A stretch of DNA of 24,065 bases from an uncultured Collinsella sp. (GTDB taxonomy: Bacteria > Actinomycetota > Coriobacteriia > Coriobacteriales > Coriobacteriaceae): positions 1 through 24,065 of the forward strand of contig CAAERJ010000029.1 of assembly GCA_900758375.1 (NCBI GenBank), read 5' to 3'. Of this stretch, positions 17,540 through 24,065 are shown piece after piece. The stretch's first letter is position 1. Each line of letters opens with the position of its first letter. The notes beneath the pieces were generated by a model, which did not search any database, was not told the origin of the DNA, and saw nothing but the letters and a program-made list of their open reading frames with translations. A program made the position numbers and the translations under genes.

Positions 17540-18970
17540 ATGACGAACAAAGAGCTGGCTCAAAAGCTGCTGGACCTTTTGGGCGGTAAAGACAACGTGC
17601 TGGCAAACGCGGCGTGCATGACGCGTCTGCGCGTGACCGTCAAAGATACGGGCAACGTCGACACGGAGGGTATTAAGGCACTCGATGGCGTAATGGGCCT
17701 GGTCGAGGACGACACGATGCAGATCGTGCTGGGTCCGGGCAAGGTGAATAAGGTGCTCGAGGAATTCTCCAAGCTCACCGGCCTTGCGAAAGGCGTTGCC
17801 GACGAGAGTGTGGTTGACGCTGCGGCCACAAACAAGGCCGCGCAGAAGGCCAAGTACGAGTCCAAGCCGGTTCAGGCCTTCCTCAAGAAGATTTCCAATG
17901 TCTTTGTTGCCCTGCTTCCCGGCATTATTGCGGCTGGCCTTATCAACGGTATCTGCAACGTCATTAATGTCTCGACGGCCGGTGCGCTTGCAGGTGAGTG
18001 GTGGTATCAGGGCATTCGCTCCATGGGCTGGGCCCTCTTTGCCTATCTGCCCATTTTGGTGGGCTATAACGCGGCGCGCGAGTTTGGTGGCTCCGCTGCG
18101 TTGGGCGGTATTGCCGGCATGATGTGCATCGCTAACAGTGCTATGCCTCTGCTCGCGCCTGGCGCCGCCGATCCCAGCACCGCTATTCTGCTGCCGCTCA
18201 CCAATGCACAGTACAATCCCGCCGCGGGCGGCATGATCGCAGCTCTCATCGCAGGTGCGTTTTTCGCCTGGATGGAGCGTCAGATTCGCAAGGTCATGCC
18301 CAACGCGCTCGATACGTTCCTGTCTCCGCTGCTGGTGCTCATCATCGGTGCCTTTGCCCTGATGCTTGTCATCCAGCCGGTTGGCGCTTGGCTGACGACC
18401 GCGATCTTTAGCGTCCTCACCTTTATCTTTGAGAAGCTGGGCGTTCTGGGCGGCTATATCCTGTCGGCAGGCTTCTTGCCGCTGGTGTCCGTTGGCCTGC
18501 ATCAGGCACTTACGCCGATCCACGCTATGCTCAACGATCCCGACGGCGCTACCAAGGGCATCAACTACCTGCTGCCCATCCTTATGATGGCTGGCGGCGG
18601 CCAGGTCGGTGCCGGTCTGGCGCTGTACTTTAAGACCAAGAACGCCAAGCTTAAGAAGTATGTCGCAGAGTCCATTCCCGTTGGCATCCTGGGCGTTGGC
18701 GAGCCTCTGATGTATGCCGTTACGCTGCCGCTTGTCCGTCCGTTTGTGACGGCCTGCCTGGGTGCCGGATTTGGCGGTGCACTCGCGGCACTGCTTCACA
18801 TCGGCACGGTTTCTCAGGGCGTTTCCGGTCTGTTTGGCCTGCTGATTGTCGTTCCCGGCCAGCAGCTCGGCTACGTTGCCGCTATGCTGCTTGCCTATGC
18901 CGCCGGCTTTGTCCTGACGTGGTTCTTTGGCGTCGACGAGCAGAAGATCAACGAGTTCTTTGGCGAGTAG
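17540..18970 (+). CDS. murP: PTS EIIBC for N-acetylmuramic acid (MurP type)
   Basis: The protein has 476 residues from ATG 17540, preceded by AAGGAGGAG. The IIB domain comes first (about 1-85) with phosphorylated Cys26 in ANAACMTRLRVTV. A charged linker leads to a membrane IIC domain of about eight to ten helices from residue 110 on (VFVALLPGIIAAGLINGI, PILVGYNAAREFGGS, and GVGEPLMYAVTLPL with the substrate-site Glu). The size and layout agree with E. coli and S. aureus MurP, which also lack IIA and borrow the glucose-type IIA. The substrate is inferred from murQ, mupG and the RpiR-type regulator on either side; MurNAc-GlcNAc is likelier than free MurNAc because MupG is present. Sucrose or beta-glucoside transporters are the nearest alternatives. 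Confidence 0.88.
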   Translation: MTNKELAQKLLDLLGGKDNVLANAACMTRLRVTVKDTGNVDTEGIKALDGVMGLVEDDTMQIVLGPGKVNKVLEEFSKLTGLAKGVADESVVDAAATNKAAQKAKYESKPVQAFLKKISNVFVALLPGIIAAGLINGICNVINVSTAGALAGEWWYQGIRSMGWALFAYLPILVGYNAAREFGGSAALGGIAGMMCIANSAMPLLAPGAADPSTAILLPLTNAQYNPAAGGMIAALIAGAFFAWMERQIRKVMPNALDTFLSPLLVLIIGAFALMLVIQPVGAWLTTAIFSVLTFIFEKLGVLGGYILSAGFLPLVSVGLHQALTPIHAMLNDPDGATKGINYLLPILMMAGGGQVGAGLALYFKTKNAKLKKYVAESIPVGILGVGEPLMYAVTLPLVRPFVTACLGAGFGGALAALLHIGTVSQGVSGLFGLLIVVPGQQLGYVAAMLLAYAAGFVLTWFFGVDEQKINEFFGE

Positions 18971-19037
18971 CCTGATGCTGCGCGCTATGTCATTCGAGCG
19001 TCATGACGTGCCGCAGATCTCTTGATGCTATGGTTGT

Positions 19038-19071
19038 GCCGGCGGGGCTAACTGCTCCGCCGGCCTTTTTT
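19038..19071 (+). terminator. terminator or attenuator between murP and mupG
   Basis: An 11-bp stem (19038-19048 with 19054-19064, one G-U pair, loop TAACT) is followed by CTTTTTT. The Shine-Dalgarno of mupG (AAGGAG) starts about three bases after the T-run. This would lower mupG expression compared with murQP unless there is read-through. Confidence 0.85.
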
Positions 19072-19087
19072 AAAGGAGAATCGAAGC

Positions 19088-20140
19088 GTGAGAACGGGTA
19101 TTTCTGTCTATCTTTCCAGTCCCCTGCAGGATATCGAGCGGACGATTGAACATGGTGCTGCGGCGGGTGCGCGCTATGCGTTTACCTCGCTGCATATTCC
19201 CGAGGATGGGGGAACGGCATGTGCCGATAAGGTTCGCCAGGTGCTGTCGCTGCTTTCCGCCCGCGGCATTGCGCTCATTGCCGATGTGGGACCGCGCACG
19301 TGCGATTTGCTCGGGCTTGAGCGTATCGAAGATCTGCGCGATCTGGGGCTGGAATACCTGCGCCTGGATTACGGCTTTAGTGCCCAGCGGGTCGCGGAGC
19401 TGTCCGGTGTATTTCGCATTGTGGTCAATGCATCGACGGTGAGTCCTGATGAAATCGCATCGTGGCGAGAAGCCGGCGCCGATGTGACTCGTTTCGCCGC
19501 CTGCCACAATTTTTACCCCAAGCCTTATACCGGTTTAGCTCTTGAAGATGTTGTTCGGACGAATCTTCGTCTTGCGGCGCTCGGCTTTGAAATCATGGCT
19601 TTTGTGCCGGGCGATGCCAACGTTCGCGGGCCGGTGTTCGAGGGCTTGCCGACGGTTGAGGCGCAGCGCGGTCGCGCGTCAAAGGTTGCCCTCAACATGC
19701 TTGAGCTCGCACATGGCGCCGATTGCGACATTGTTTTGGTCGGCGACCCCGATCTTTCCGATGCAGGTTGGGCGCAGTTTGCCCAGATTTCCGCGGGGTA
19801 TGTTGACATGCCGTGCCAGCTCGACCCCGGATACTCCTATTTGTTGGGACAAGTCCATCACGATCGACCTGACTCGAGCGCCCTTATTTTTAGGTCTCAG
19901 GAGTCGCGTACGTCGCTTAAGCCGGATTCCGTGCCGACGGATACCGGTGCAGGTCTGCCGCGAAAAGCGGGGTCGATTGCCGTCAGTAATAGCGGCTATG
20001 GGCGCTACGAAGGCGAGCTTGAGATTGCGCGGGTCGATCTTCCCGGTGACGAGCGCATGAACGTTGTAGGCCATATAGCGCCCGAGGCGATGGAGTTGCT
20101 GCCGTTTGTTAAGCGAGGCTTTGGGGTGCGGTTCGTTTAG
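19088..20140 (+). CDS. mupG: 6-phospho-N-acetylmuramidase MupG (DUF871 family)
   Basis: The protein has 350 residues from GTG 19088, with AAGGAG upstream. The N-terminal two thirds form a TIM barrel typical of the DUF871/MupG family: GISVYLSS at the start, YAFTSLHIPEDG, LRLDYGF, NASTVS, and CHNFYPKPYTGL, with FVPGDANVRGPVFEGLPTVE. The C-terminal domain (about 250-350, SNSGYGRYEGELEIAR) is the cyclophilin-like end of the family. MupG of S. aureus cuts MurNAc-6-phosphate-GlcNAc into MurNAc-6-phosphate and GlcNAc. Position after murR-like, murQ and murP supports the same role: processing of the imported disaccharide before MurQ acts. It is separated from murP by a terminator, and ends in TAG. 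Confidence 0.9.
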   Translation: MRTGISVYLSSPLQDIERTIEHGAAAGARYAFTSLHIPEDGGTACADKVRQVLSLLSARGIALIADVGPRTCDLLGLERIEDLRDLGLEYLRLDYGFSAQRVAELSGVFRIVVNASTVSPDEIASWREAGADVTRFAACHNFYPKPYTGLALEDVVRTNLRLAALGFEIMAFVPGDANVRGPVFEGLPTVEAQRGRASKVALNMLELAHGADCDIVLVGDPDLSDAGWAQFAQISAGYVDMPCQLDPGYSYLLGQVHHDRPDSSALIFRSQESRTSLKPDSVPTDTGAGLPRKAGSIAVSNSGYGRYEGELEIARVDLPGDERMNVVGHIAPEAMELLPFVKRGFGVRFV

Positions 20141-20232
20141 CGTGTGGCGCATGGACTACAATTGCCCCATTGCGCGAATGCACCACGTTTGTCGCGTGCT
20201 CGCATTGGCCGATCTATATTTGGAGGATTCTC

Positions 20233-20592
20233 ATGACCGTGCTGTTTGTTGAATATCCCAAATGCTCGACGTGTAAAAAGGCCAAGGCCTGGTTGGACGA
20301 GCATGGGGTTGAGTATGTCGATCGCGATATTGTTACAGACAATCCTTCGGCTGAGGAACTTGCGACCTGGATTGCGCGTTCGGGGCTGCCAGTGCGTCGC
20401 TTCTTTAACTCGTCGGGCATGAAATATCGAGAGCTTGGCTTGAAGGCGCGCCTGGACGCGGGGATGACGGATCAGGAATGTTACGAGCTGTTGGCAACCG
20501 ACGGCATGCTGGTTAAGCGTCCTCTGCTGGTGGGCGATGACTTTGCGATTCCAGGCTTTAAGGAAGCAGCCTGGGCCGAGGTGCTGCTGTAG
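20233..20592 (+). CDS. ArsC/Spx-like thioredoxin-fold protein
   Basis: The protein has 119 residues from ATG 20233, with TGGAGG six bases upstream. The frame continues upstream but without family similarity. CSTC (Cys11 and Cys14) in VEYPKCSTCKKAKAWLDEHG is the redox motif of the arsenate reductase/Spx/YffB family, and DRDIVTDNPSAEEL plus RRFFNSSGMKYRELGL follow in the usual order. KRPLLVGDD is the conserved C-terminal segment. Unlike classical ArsC, no arsenic genes are nearby, so the role is probably general thiol chemistry or is unknown. It faces the next gene convergently, with a strong hairpin in between. Confidence 0.88.
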   Translation: MTVLFVEYPKCSTCKKAKAWLDEHGVEYVDRDIVTDNPSAEELATWIARSGLPVRRFFNSSGMKYRELGLKARLDAGMTDQECYELLATDGMLVKRPLLVGDDFAIPGFKEAAWAEVLL

Positions 20593-20597
20593 CAACT

Positions 20598-20647
20598 GCG
20601 GAAAGCGTGTCCCGCTTCGAGTGCTGATTCTGGGATGCGCTTTCCGC
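20598..20647. repeat. 50-base palindrome between convergent genes
   Basis: GCGGAAAGCG (20598-20607) pairs perfectly with CGCTTTCCGC (20638-20647), extended inward through TCCC/GGGA with two wobble pairs. It has no T-run on either side. It may serve as a bidirectional terminator, but the arms carry GTCCC/GGGAT and look like the other palindromic elements of the window. Confidence 0.65.
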
Positions 20648-20664
20648 CGGCAGGTTCGCTCCGG

Positions 20665-21075
20665 TCAGTCCTCGAACTGTGCCCACTTATGCGGGTCGTA
20701 GATCTTTACCTGTTTGTTGGGCTTGCCGCTCCAGTACTCTTCGTCCATAAAGGGCAGATATGCCTGAATGCCGGGGCAGATGAACGGAATCCGCTGTTGC
20801 TGCAGGCGTTCGCGCTGTCGTCGCCCCAGATGCGTCTCGGATATGACGGTCGGCATGCCGGATAACTTGACGAGGCTCGCCTGGATGCGCTTGAGGTCGG
20901 GGAGCGCCGCGTGCCATGACGTCCGCATAATTAAAAACGAGGCGTGACGGTATTCCGCTTGCATTACCGTGATGGCGGGACGGAGCGTGGGGTGGATTTT
21001 GTCCCGGTCGGGCCAAGGTCTGGCGGATATCTCGAGGCCCAGGGTCTCCCATAGGTAATCAAGCTCATCATCCAT
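20665..21075 (-). CDS. uncharacterised protein, 136 residues
   Basis: The start chosen is the ATG at 21075 with GAGGCGAC just upstream; the frame runs 35 codons further up without support. The stop TGA is at 20665-20667. The protein is soluble, with no signal peptide or membrane span. I do not recognise a named family. The stretch IPFICPGIQAYLPFMDEEY (about residues 104-122) recalls the FIVPGKQLYLP-like motif found in the first domain of some larger Firmicutes helix-turn-helix proteins, where a DNA-binding domain follows. If so, this is that domain alone. This link comes from memory and is weak. It is one of the few minus-strand genes in the window and has no partner. Confidence 0.65.
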   Translation of the reverse strand: MDDELDYLWETLGLEISARPWPDRDKIHPTLRPAITVMQAEYRHASFLIMRTSWHAALPDLKRIQASLVKLSGMPTVISETHLGRRQRERLQQQRIPFICPGIQAYLPFMDEEYWSGKPNKQVKIYDPHKWAQFED

Positions 21076-21266
21076 GTCGCCTCGATGTCCGCGCGATAAT
21101 TGGCATTCTGATTGTGTCACTATTGACGGCGACCAGAATGCAGCAATCTGCCAACGGTAATTACGGTGCGCTTGCGGCATTTTGCCCCTTGCATGCGGTT
21201 TGGCTCCACAGGTCCTTCATGGGTCGGAGCAAATTGGCCGATTTTCAAAAAAGTTAAAAATGAGGC

Positions 21267-21295
21267 TTGCGCCACCGTAGAACTTCCCGTATATT
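21267..21295 (+). promoter_or_regulatory. promoter of the tRNA pair
   Basis: TTGCGC (21267-21272) and TATATT (21290-21295) are separated by 17 bases. Transcription would start about 35-40 bases before the first tRNA. Confidence 0.65.
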
Positions 21296-21339
21296 TCTTT
21301 CTTGCGCAAAGGCACAGCCGAGCGCAGCGATGCAGTCAT

Positions 21340-21413
21340 TGGGATGTCGTCTAATGGCAGGACAGCGGATTCTGGTTCCGTCAATGGGGGTTCGACTCCC
21401 TCCATCCCAGCCA
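21340..21413 (+). tRNA. tRNA-Gln (anticodon CUG)
   Basis: The acceptor stem TGGGATG pairs with CATCCCA, then G and an encoded CCA. The anticodon stem GCGGA/TCCGT holds the loop TTCTGGT, so the anticodon is CTG. The T-arm contains GGTTCGACTCC. U1-A72 is normal for tRNA-Gln. Confidence 0.95.
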
Positions 21414-21430
21414 TTGCATTTGCTACATAT

Positions 21431-21507
21431 GGCCCGTTCGTCTAGCGGTTTAGGACGCCGCCCTCTCAAGGCGGAGATCACCAGTTCGAATCTGGTACGG
21501 GCTACCA
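21431..21507 (+). tRNA. tRNA-Glu (anticodon CUC)
   Basis: Acceptor GGCCCGT pairs with ACGGGCT (first pair G-U), then A and CCA. The anticodon stem CCGCC/GGCGG holds the loop CTCTCAA, giving CTC. The T-arm is ACCAG/CTGGT around TTCGAAT. It is 17 bases after tRNA-Gln on the same transcript. The exact first base could be 21432. Confidence 0.95.
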
Positions 21508-21518
21508 CAAAATGAACG

Positions 21519-21546
21519 CCCGGGCCTCGCAAGAGACCCGGGTTTT
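21519..21546 (+). terminator. terminator after the tRNA pair
   Basis: CCCGGGCCTC pairs with GAGACCCGGG (one mismatch) around GCAA, followed by TTTT. Confidence 0.85.
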
Positions 21547-21602
21547 GTGTATTGACCGTATATGCGGCGTCTGCCGTGTTTCGCTCAGATCGAGGAGTAG
21601 CC

Positions 21603-22520
21603 ATGGATCTGCCCATCAGTTTGCAAGACATCACGTATGCCGAGAACTATCTGGCGCAGGGCGACCTGGCCACGGCGACGCCGCTGTTGGAGCGTCTGGT
21701 TGAGCTCGCCGAGGAGTATATCGATGCCGAGTGCAAGACGGAGGAGAACCGCCAGTACTTTAGCTTCGATAGCAAGTTTGAGCGTCTGGCCTACCGCCGC
21801 GTGGAAAAGGATCCGCGCGAGCTGGTGCAGGTCGAGGTGCCCTTTGATCGCCTGTATTCCGACATGGCGTATGCCTACATTCGCCAGCAGGATTATGTGA
21901 GTGCTCGCAACGCCTTGATGCAGGCCGTGCGCTGGGACCCCATGAACTGCAACTACCGCCTGGATCTGGCCGAGCTGTTCCGTGCGCTCGAGGACAAGCA
22001 GGAGTGGGCATCGCTTTCGTTTTCGGTGCTAGAGCGTGCGAGCGACGGCAAGTGTGCCGCCCGCGCCTACGCCAACTTGGGCCAGTATTTCCTTGAGCCC
22101 GAGACCGAGAACGTGTCGGCGGCCGTGGGCTGCGCGCGTCTGGCGCTGCGCTTGGCCCCTGGCGACGCGCATACGACGCGCCTGCTCAACAAGATCCATA
22201 CTGCCTATCCGGATGCCGCCGATGAGAGCGACGACCACGTGATGGGCGAGCTGAGCCTGCAAGGCGTGCCGACCTCGCCTTCGGCCGAGATTGCCATCTG
22301 CCTGATCATGTGTGCGACCGATGCTGCAGGCGACGGCGACAAGCAGGAGGCGACGCGCCTGACGGTCCGTGCCCGCGACCTTGTGGGCGAGGAGGCATGT
22401 GCGGCGATCATTAAGCTGGTGCGCGAGAGCGATGCTGAGCTCAACGCCGAGCGCAAGGCAAAGCGCGCAGGCGCCGACAAGGGAGCCGACGGCGTCAAGG
22501 AGGCCGGCGATGCCCAGTAA
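21603..22520 (+). CDS. TPR-like protein upstream of smpB
   Basis: The protein has 305 residues from ATG 21603, with GAGGAG five bases upstream. It is soluble and mostly helical. Residues 90-200 look like two or three tetratricopeptide-type repeats, for example YSDMAYAYIRQQDYVSARNA then LMQAVRWDPMN, and ARAYANLGQYF followed by AVGCARLALRLAPGD. The C-terminal 40 residues are charged (DAELNAERKAKRAGADKG). TPRs mediate protein binding, and no enzyme motif is seen. It overlaps smpB by 11 bases, so the two are translationally coupled. A link with ribosome rescue is only suggested by that position. The N-terminal part (ENYLAQGDLATATPLLERLVE) also resembles a TPR. Confidence 0.8.
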   Translation: MDLPISLQDITYAENYLAQGDLATATPLLERLVELAEEYIDAECKTEENRQYFSFDSKFERLAYRRVEKDPRELVQVEVPFDRLYSDMAYAYIRQQDYVSARNALMQAVRWDPMNCNYRLDLAELFRALEDKQEWASLSFSVLERASDGKCAARAYANLGQYFLEPETENVSAAVGCARLALRLAPGDAHTTRLLNKIHTAYPDAADESDDHVMGELSLQGVPTSPSAEIAICLIMCATDAAGDGDKQEATRLTVRARDLVGEEACAAIIKLVRESDAELNAERKAKRAGADKGADGVKEAGDAQ

Positions 22521-22980
22521 GCGCGAGCGCAAGCTCATTTCCAAGAATCGCTCGGCGCATCACGAGTACTTTATCGACGAGACGTTCGAATGCGGCATTG
22601 AGCTGAGCGGTACCGAGGTCAAGTCGATTCGCGAGCGCGCGTGCCAGATCACCGACACCTTTGCGCTGATTCGCGGCGGCGAGTGCTGGCTGGTGGGCCT
22701 GCACATTCACCCTTACAGCCACGGTGGCGTGTGGAACCGTGACCCCGATCGCCGTCGCCGTCTGCTGCTGCATCGCAAGGAGATTGATTTTCTTGACGGT
22801 AAACTGCGCAACCGCGGCTATGCGCTGGTGCCGTTGGAGCTCTACTTTAATACCGATGGTCGCGTAAAGTTGCTGTTGGGCCTGGGCCGCGGCAAAAAGC
22901 TCTACGACAAGCGCGAAGACATGGCCAAGCGCGACGTTCAGCGCGAGATCGATCGCGCGCTTAAGGAGCGTAACCGCTAG
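22510..22980 (+). CDS. smpB: SsrA-binding protein SmpB
   Basis: SmpB brings tmRNA to stalled ribosomes for trans-translation. The protein has 156 residues from ATG 22510, inside the end of the TPR gene. Motifs include NRSAHHEYFIDETFECGIELSGTEVKSIR as a split signature, HIHPYSHGGVWNRDPDRRRRLLLHRKEI, YALVPLELYF, and the C-terminal tail GRGKKLYDKREDMAKRDVQREIDRALK that reads the empty mRNA channel. The length is normal. The tmRNA gene often lies nearby; none is visible between here and the window end. It ends in TAG, and repeat D copy 2 follows 13 bases later. Confidence 0.97.
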   Translation: MPSKRERKLISKNRSAHHEYFIDETFECGIELSGTEVKSIRERACQITDTFALIRGGECWLVGLHIHPYSHGGVWNRDPDRRRRLLLHRKEIDFLDGKLRNRGYALVPLELYFNTDGRVKLLLGLGRGKKLYDKREDMAKRDVQREIDRALKERNR

Positions 22981-22993
22981 GCGCTCTGTATAA

Positions 22994-23058
22994 GTTGCGG
23001 TGGAATACGGACTGTTTTGCCTGTTTGAGGGGCCATTCAGTCCCTATTTCACCGCAAC
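22994..23058. repeat. 65-base palindromic repeat type D, copy 2
   Basis: GTTGCGGTGGAATA (from 22994) pairs with TATTTCACCGCAAC (to 23058) with one G-U-type change, and the inner GGACTG pairs with CAGTCC. It has the same length and ends as the copy at 8861-8925. This copy keeps its inner dyad; copy 1 has lost it. Confidence 0.85.
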
Positions 23059-23103
23059 TGCGGGCGTCTCATGTTCCTCACGGTTATGACACATATGTCT
23101 CAT

Positions 23104-23135
23104 AGGCGGTGTCCATTATGGGCGTCGCCTTTTTT
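23104..23135 (+). terminator. terminator upstream of the flavin reductase gene
   Basis: An 11-bp stem (23104-23114 with 23120-23130, three G-U pairs, loop ATTAT) is followed by TTTTT. It probably ends the TPR-smpB transcript. The next start codon lies about 50 bases later. Confidence 0.8.
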
Positions 23136-23186
23136 ATGGGTACATACATCCATGAGGTTCCAACCCGGGTTAGGGGAGTGGTTGTT

Positions 23187-23690
23187 ATGGACAAAACTGC
23201 GTTCTTTACCATGCCGAGCGGTCTGTACGTGGTGAGCGCCGCGGCCGACGGGCTGCGTGCCGGCTGCGTTATCAACACGGCGGTGCAGGTGACGTCCGCG
23301 CCGCCGCGCATCTCGGTTGCCGTGAACAAGGAAAATGTCACGTCTGGTGTTATCTCGTCTGCCAAGGCCTTTGCGCTGACCGTGATCGATCAGACGGCCG
23401 ATATGCTCTACATTGGCAACTTTGGATTCCGTACTAGCAGCGACTATGACAAATTTGCCAAGTACGAGACGCGCGAGACCGCACTGGGCATGCCCTATGT
23501 TCCCGAGCATGCGGCGGCCTTGTTTAGCTGCCGTTTGATCGACACTGTTGACGTGGGCACGCACCTGCTCTTTATTGGCGAGGTTGAGGATGCCGAGCGC
23601 CTGAGCAACGAGACGCCGCTCACCTACGATTACTACCATAAGGTCCTGAAGGGCAAGACGCCTCCGAAGGCGTCTTCGTACCAAGGGTAG
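23187..23690 (+). CDS. flavin reductase-like, FMN-binding split-barrel protein
   Basis: The protein has 167 residues from ATG 23187, with GGGGAG eight bases upstream. The opening TMPSGLYVVSAAADGLRAGCVINTAVQVTSAPPRISVAVNK is the usual start of the flavin reductase-like domain (residues 7-48), with the flavin-contacting segment around NTAVQVTS. FGFRTSSDYDKFAKY and FIGEVEDAERLS are also family wording. It should bind FMN and pass electrons from NAD(P)H or to an iron protein. The rubredoxin gene 88 bases downstream fits the second. In Moorella the two domains are fused as high-molecular-weight rubredoxin. A perfect 9-bp hairpin (23655-23663 with 23668-23676) lies inside the last codons but lacks a T-tract. 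It ends in TAG. Confidence 0.88.
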   Translation: MDKTAFFTMPSGLYVVSAAADGLRAGCVINTAVQVTSAPPRISVAVNKENVTSGVISSAKAFALTVIDQTADMLYIGNFGFRTSSDYDKFAKYETRETALGMPYVPEHAAALFSCRLIDTVDVGTHLLFIGEVEDAERLSNETPLTYDYYHKVLKGKTPPKASSYQG

Positions 23691-23707
23691 AAATGCTGCA
23701 AAACTAC

Positions 23708-23735
23708 TTGCATAATATTATTGAGAATATATACT
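23708..23735 (+). promoter_or_regulatory. promoter of the rubredoxin gene
   Basis: TTGCAT (23708-23713) and TATACT (23730-23735) lie 16 bases apart in a strikingly AT-rich stretch of otherwise GC-rich DNA. The stretch contains small dyads (ATATT/AATAT and CTTGC/GCAAG), so a metal- or peroxide-sensing repressor site is possible but not shown. Confidence 0.65.
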
Positions 23736-23778
23736 AATAAGCAAGTACACCAGCAGTCACGTTCGAGAGGAGAACATC

Positions 23779-23922
23779 ATGGCTGAGGAAAAGAAGACGT
23801 ACAAGTTCGTGTGCACCGTTTGCGGTTATGAGGTTGAGGTCGACACGCCCGAGCTGCCCGAGGACTACGTGTGCCCGGTCTGCGGCGTCGGTCCCGATGA
23901 GTTTGAGCTCGTCGAGGAGTAG
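23779..23922 (+). CDS. small rubredoxin-like electron carrier
   Basis: The protein has 47 residues from ATG 23779, with AGAGGAG upstream. Four cysteines (12, 15, 32 and 35, in FVCTVCGYEVEV and DYVCPVCGVGPDEFE) should bind one iron atom. Only 16 residues lie between the two CxxC pairs, against about 29 in classical rubredoxins, so it is closer to the short rubredoxin-like domain of rubrerythrins. Such proteins carry electrons to oxygen- or peroxide-reducing enzymes in anaerobes. It has its own promoter and terminator. Its neighbour, the flavin reductase-like protein, is a plausible electron donor. Confidence 0.93.
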   Translation: MAEEKKTYKFVCTVCGYEVEVDTPELPEDYVCPVCGVGPDEFELVEE

Positions 23923-23964
23923 CTCGTAGACACACGACTTACAGCAACACATAGCTCTGTCCAA

Positions 23965-23999
23965 GGGTCCTGGTCGGATATTCCGGCCGGGACCCTTTT
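23965..23999 (+). terminator. terminator after the rubredoxin gene
   Basis: A 13-bp stem (23965-23977 with 23983-23995, with G-U pairs, loop ATATT) is followed by TTTT. The type C repeat begins at its last T, exactly as after ftsEX. Confidence 0.9.
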
Positions 24000-24065
24000 G
24001 ATCCCTTGGGGACGGAGGAAAACGGATCACCCGGTGTCGTCGGTGTGGCGGGTGATCCGTTTTCC
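23999..24065. repeat. palindromic repeat type C, copy 2 (cut by window edge)
   Basis: The left outer arm 23999-24015 differs from 12244-12260 at one position, and the next 15 bases are the same. The inner arms 24017-24032 and 24050-24065 are perfect 16-base complements. The right outer arm should lie just beyond the window. Confidence 0.9.

Noticed and set aside
22981..23186. tmRNA gene next to smpB
   Set aside because: No Ala-tRNA-like ends or tag reading frame; the space is filled by repeat D and a terminator.

Overview
The window looks like a piece of chromosome from a Coriobacteriia actinobacterium, most likely Collinsella or a close relative. This rests on the high-GC codon use, the housekeeping gene content, a long Ala/Lys/Glu tail on ribosomal protein L31, and intergenic DNA full of palindromic repeats. 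The genus is inferred from familiarity, not from a database comparison.

Layout, left to right. (1) 1-610: the end of an ABC transporter ATPase, overlapping or abutting a small secreted Tyr-rich protein, closed by a strong terminator. (2) 661-1480: a non-coding block with strong hairpins, then rpmE (L31) behind a structured leader. (3) 1745-5700: secA and prfB (RF2), joined by a TAATG overlap. (4) 5868-6758: a YitT-family membrane protein. (5) 7005-8778: a transketolase split into two subunits. (6) 8900-9631, minus strand: a zinc-ribbon membrane-anchored protein whose last codons lie in a repeat. (7) 10059-12186: ftsE-ftsX, with a long N-terminal extension on FtsE. (8) 12379-15297: rnr (RNase R) and a solitary small serine recombinase. 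(9) 15697-20140: a MurNAc uptake and recycling locus (RpiR-family regulator, MurQ, PTS EIIBC, MupG). (10) 20233-21075: an ArsC/Spx-like thioredoxin-fold protein facing an unrecognised minus-strand gene. (11) 21340-21507: tRNA-Gln(CUG) and tRNA-Glu(CUC). (12) 21603-22980: a TPR-like protein overlapping smpB. (13) 23187-23922: a flavin reductase-like protein and a small rubredoxin.

How the genes work together. The clearest multi-gene system is the MurNAc locus. The EIIBC would import and phosphorylate MurNAc or MurNAc-GlcNAc, MupG would cut the phosphorylated disaccharide, MurQ would remove lactate to give GlcNAc-6-P, and the RpiR-type protein would regulate. The gene set is the one known from Staphylococcus aureus. 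FtsEX controls cell-wall hydrolysis at division. RNase R and SmpB both serve ribosome rescue and mRNA quality control. Flavin reductase plus rubredoxin resembles the two halves of the fused high-molecular-weight rubredoxin of some anaerobes.

Most unusual points. RF2 has Ser-Pro-Thr where the family has the stop-codon reading tripeptide Ser-Pro-Phe, and the 23 genes here end mostly in TAG (11), then TAA (8), rarely TGA (4), which is odd for high-GC DNA. Intergenic spaces hold at least six kinds of palindromic element, three of them present twice. Several share a GTCCC/GGGAC core placed symmetrically in the two arms, suggesting REP-like elements moved by a common machinery outside the window.
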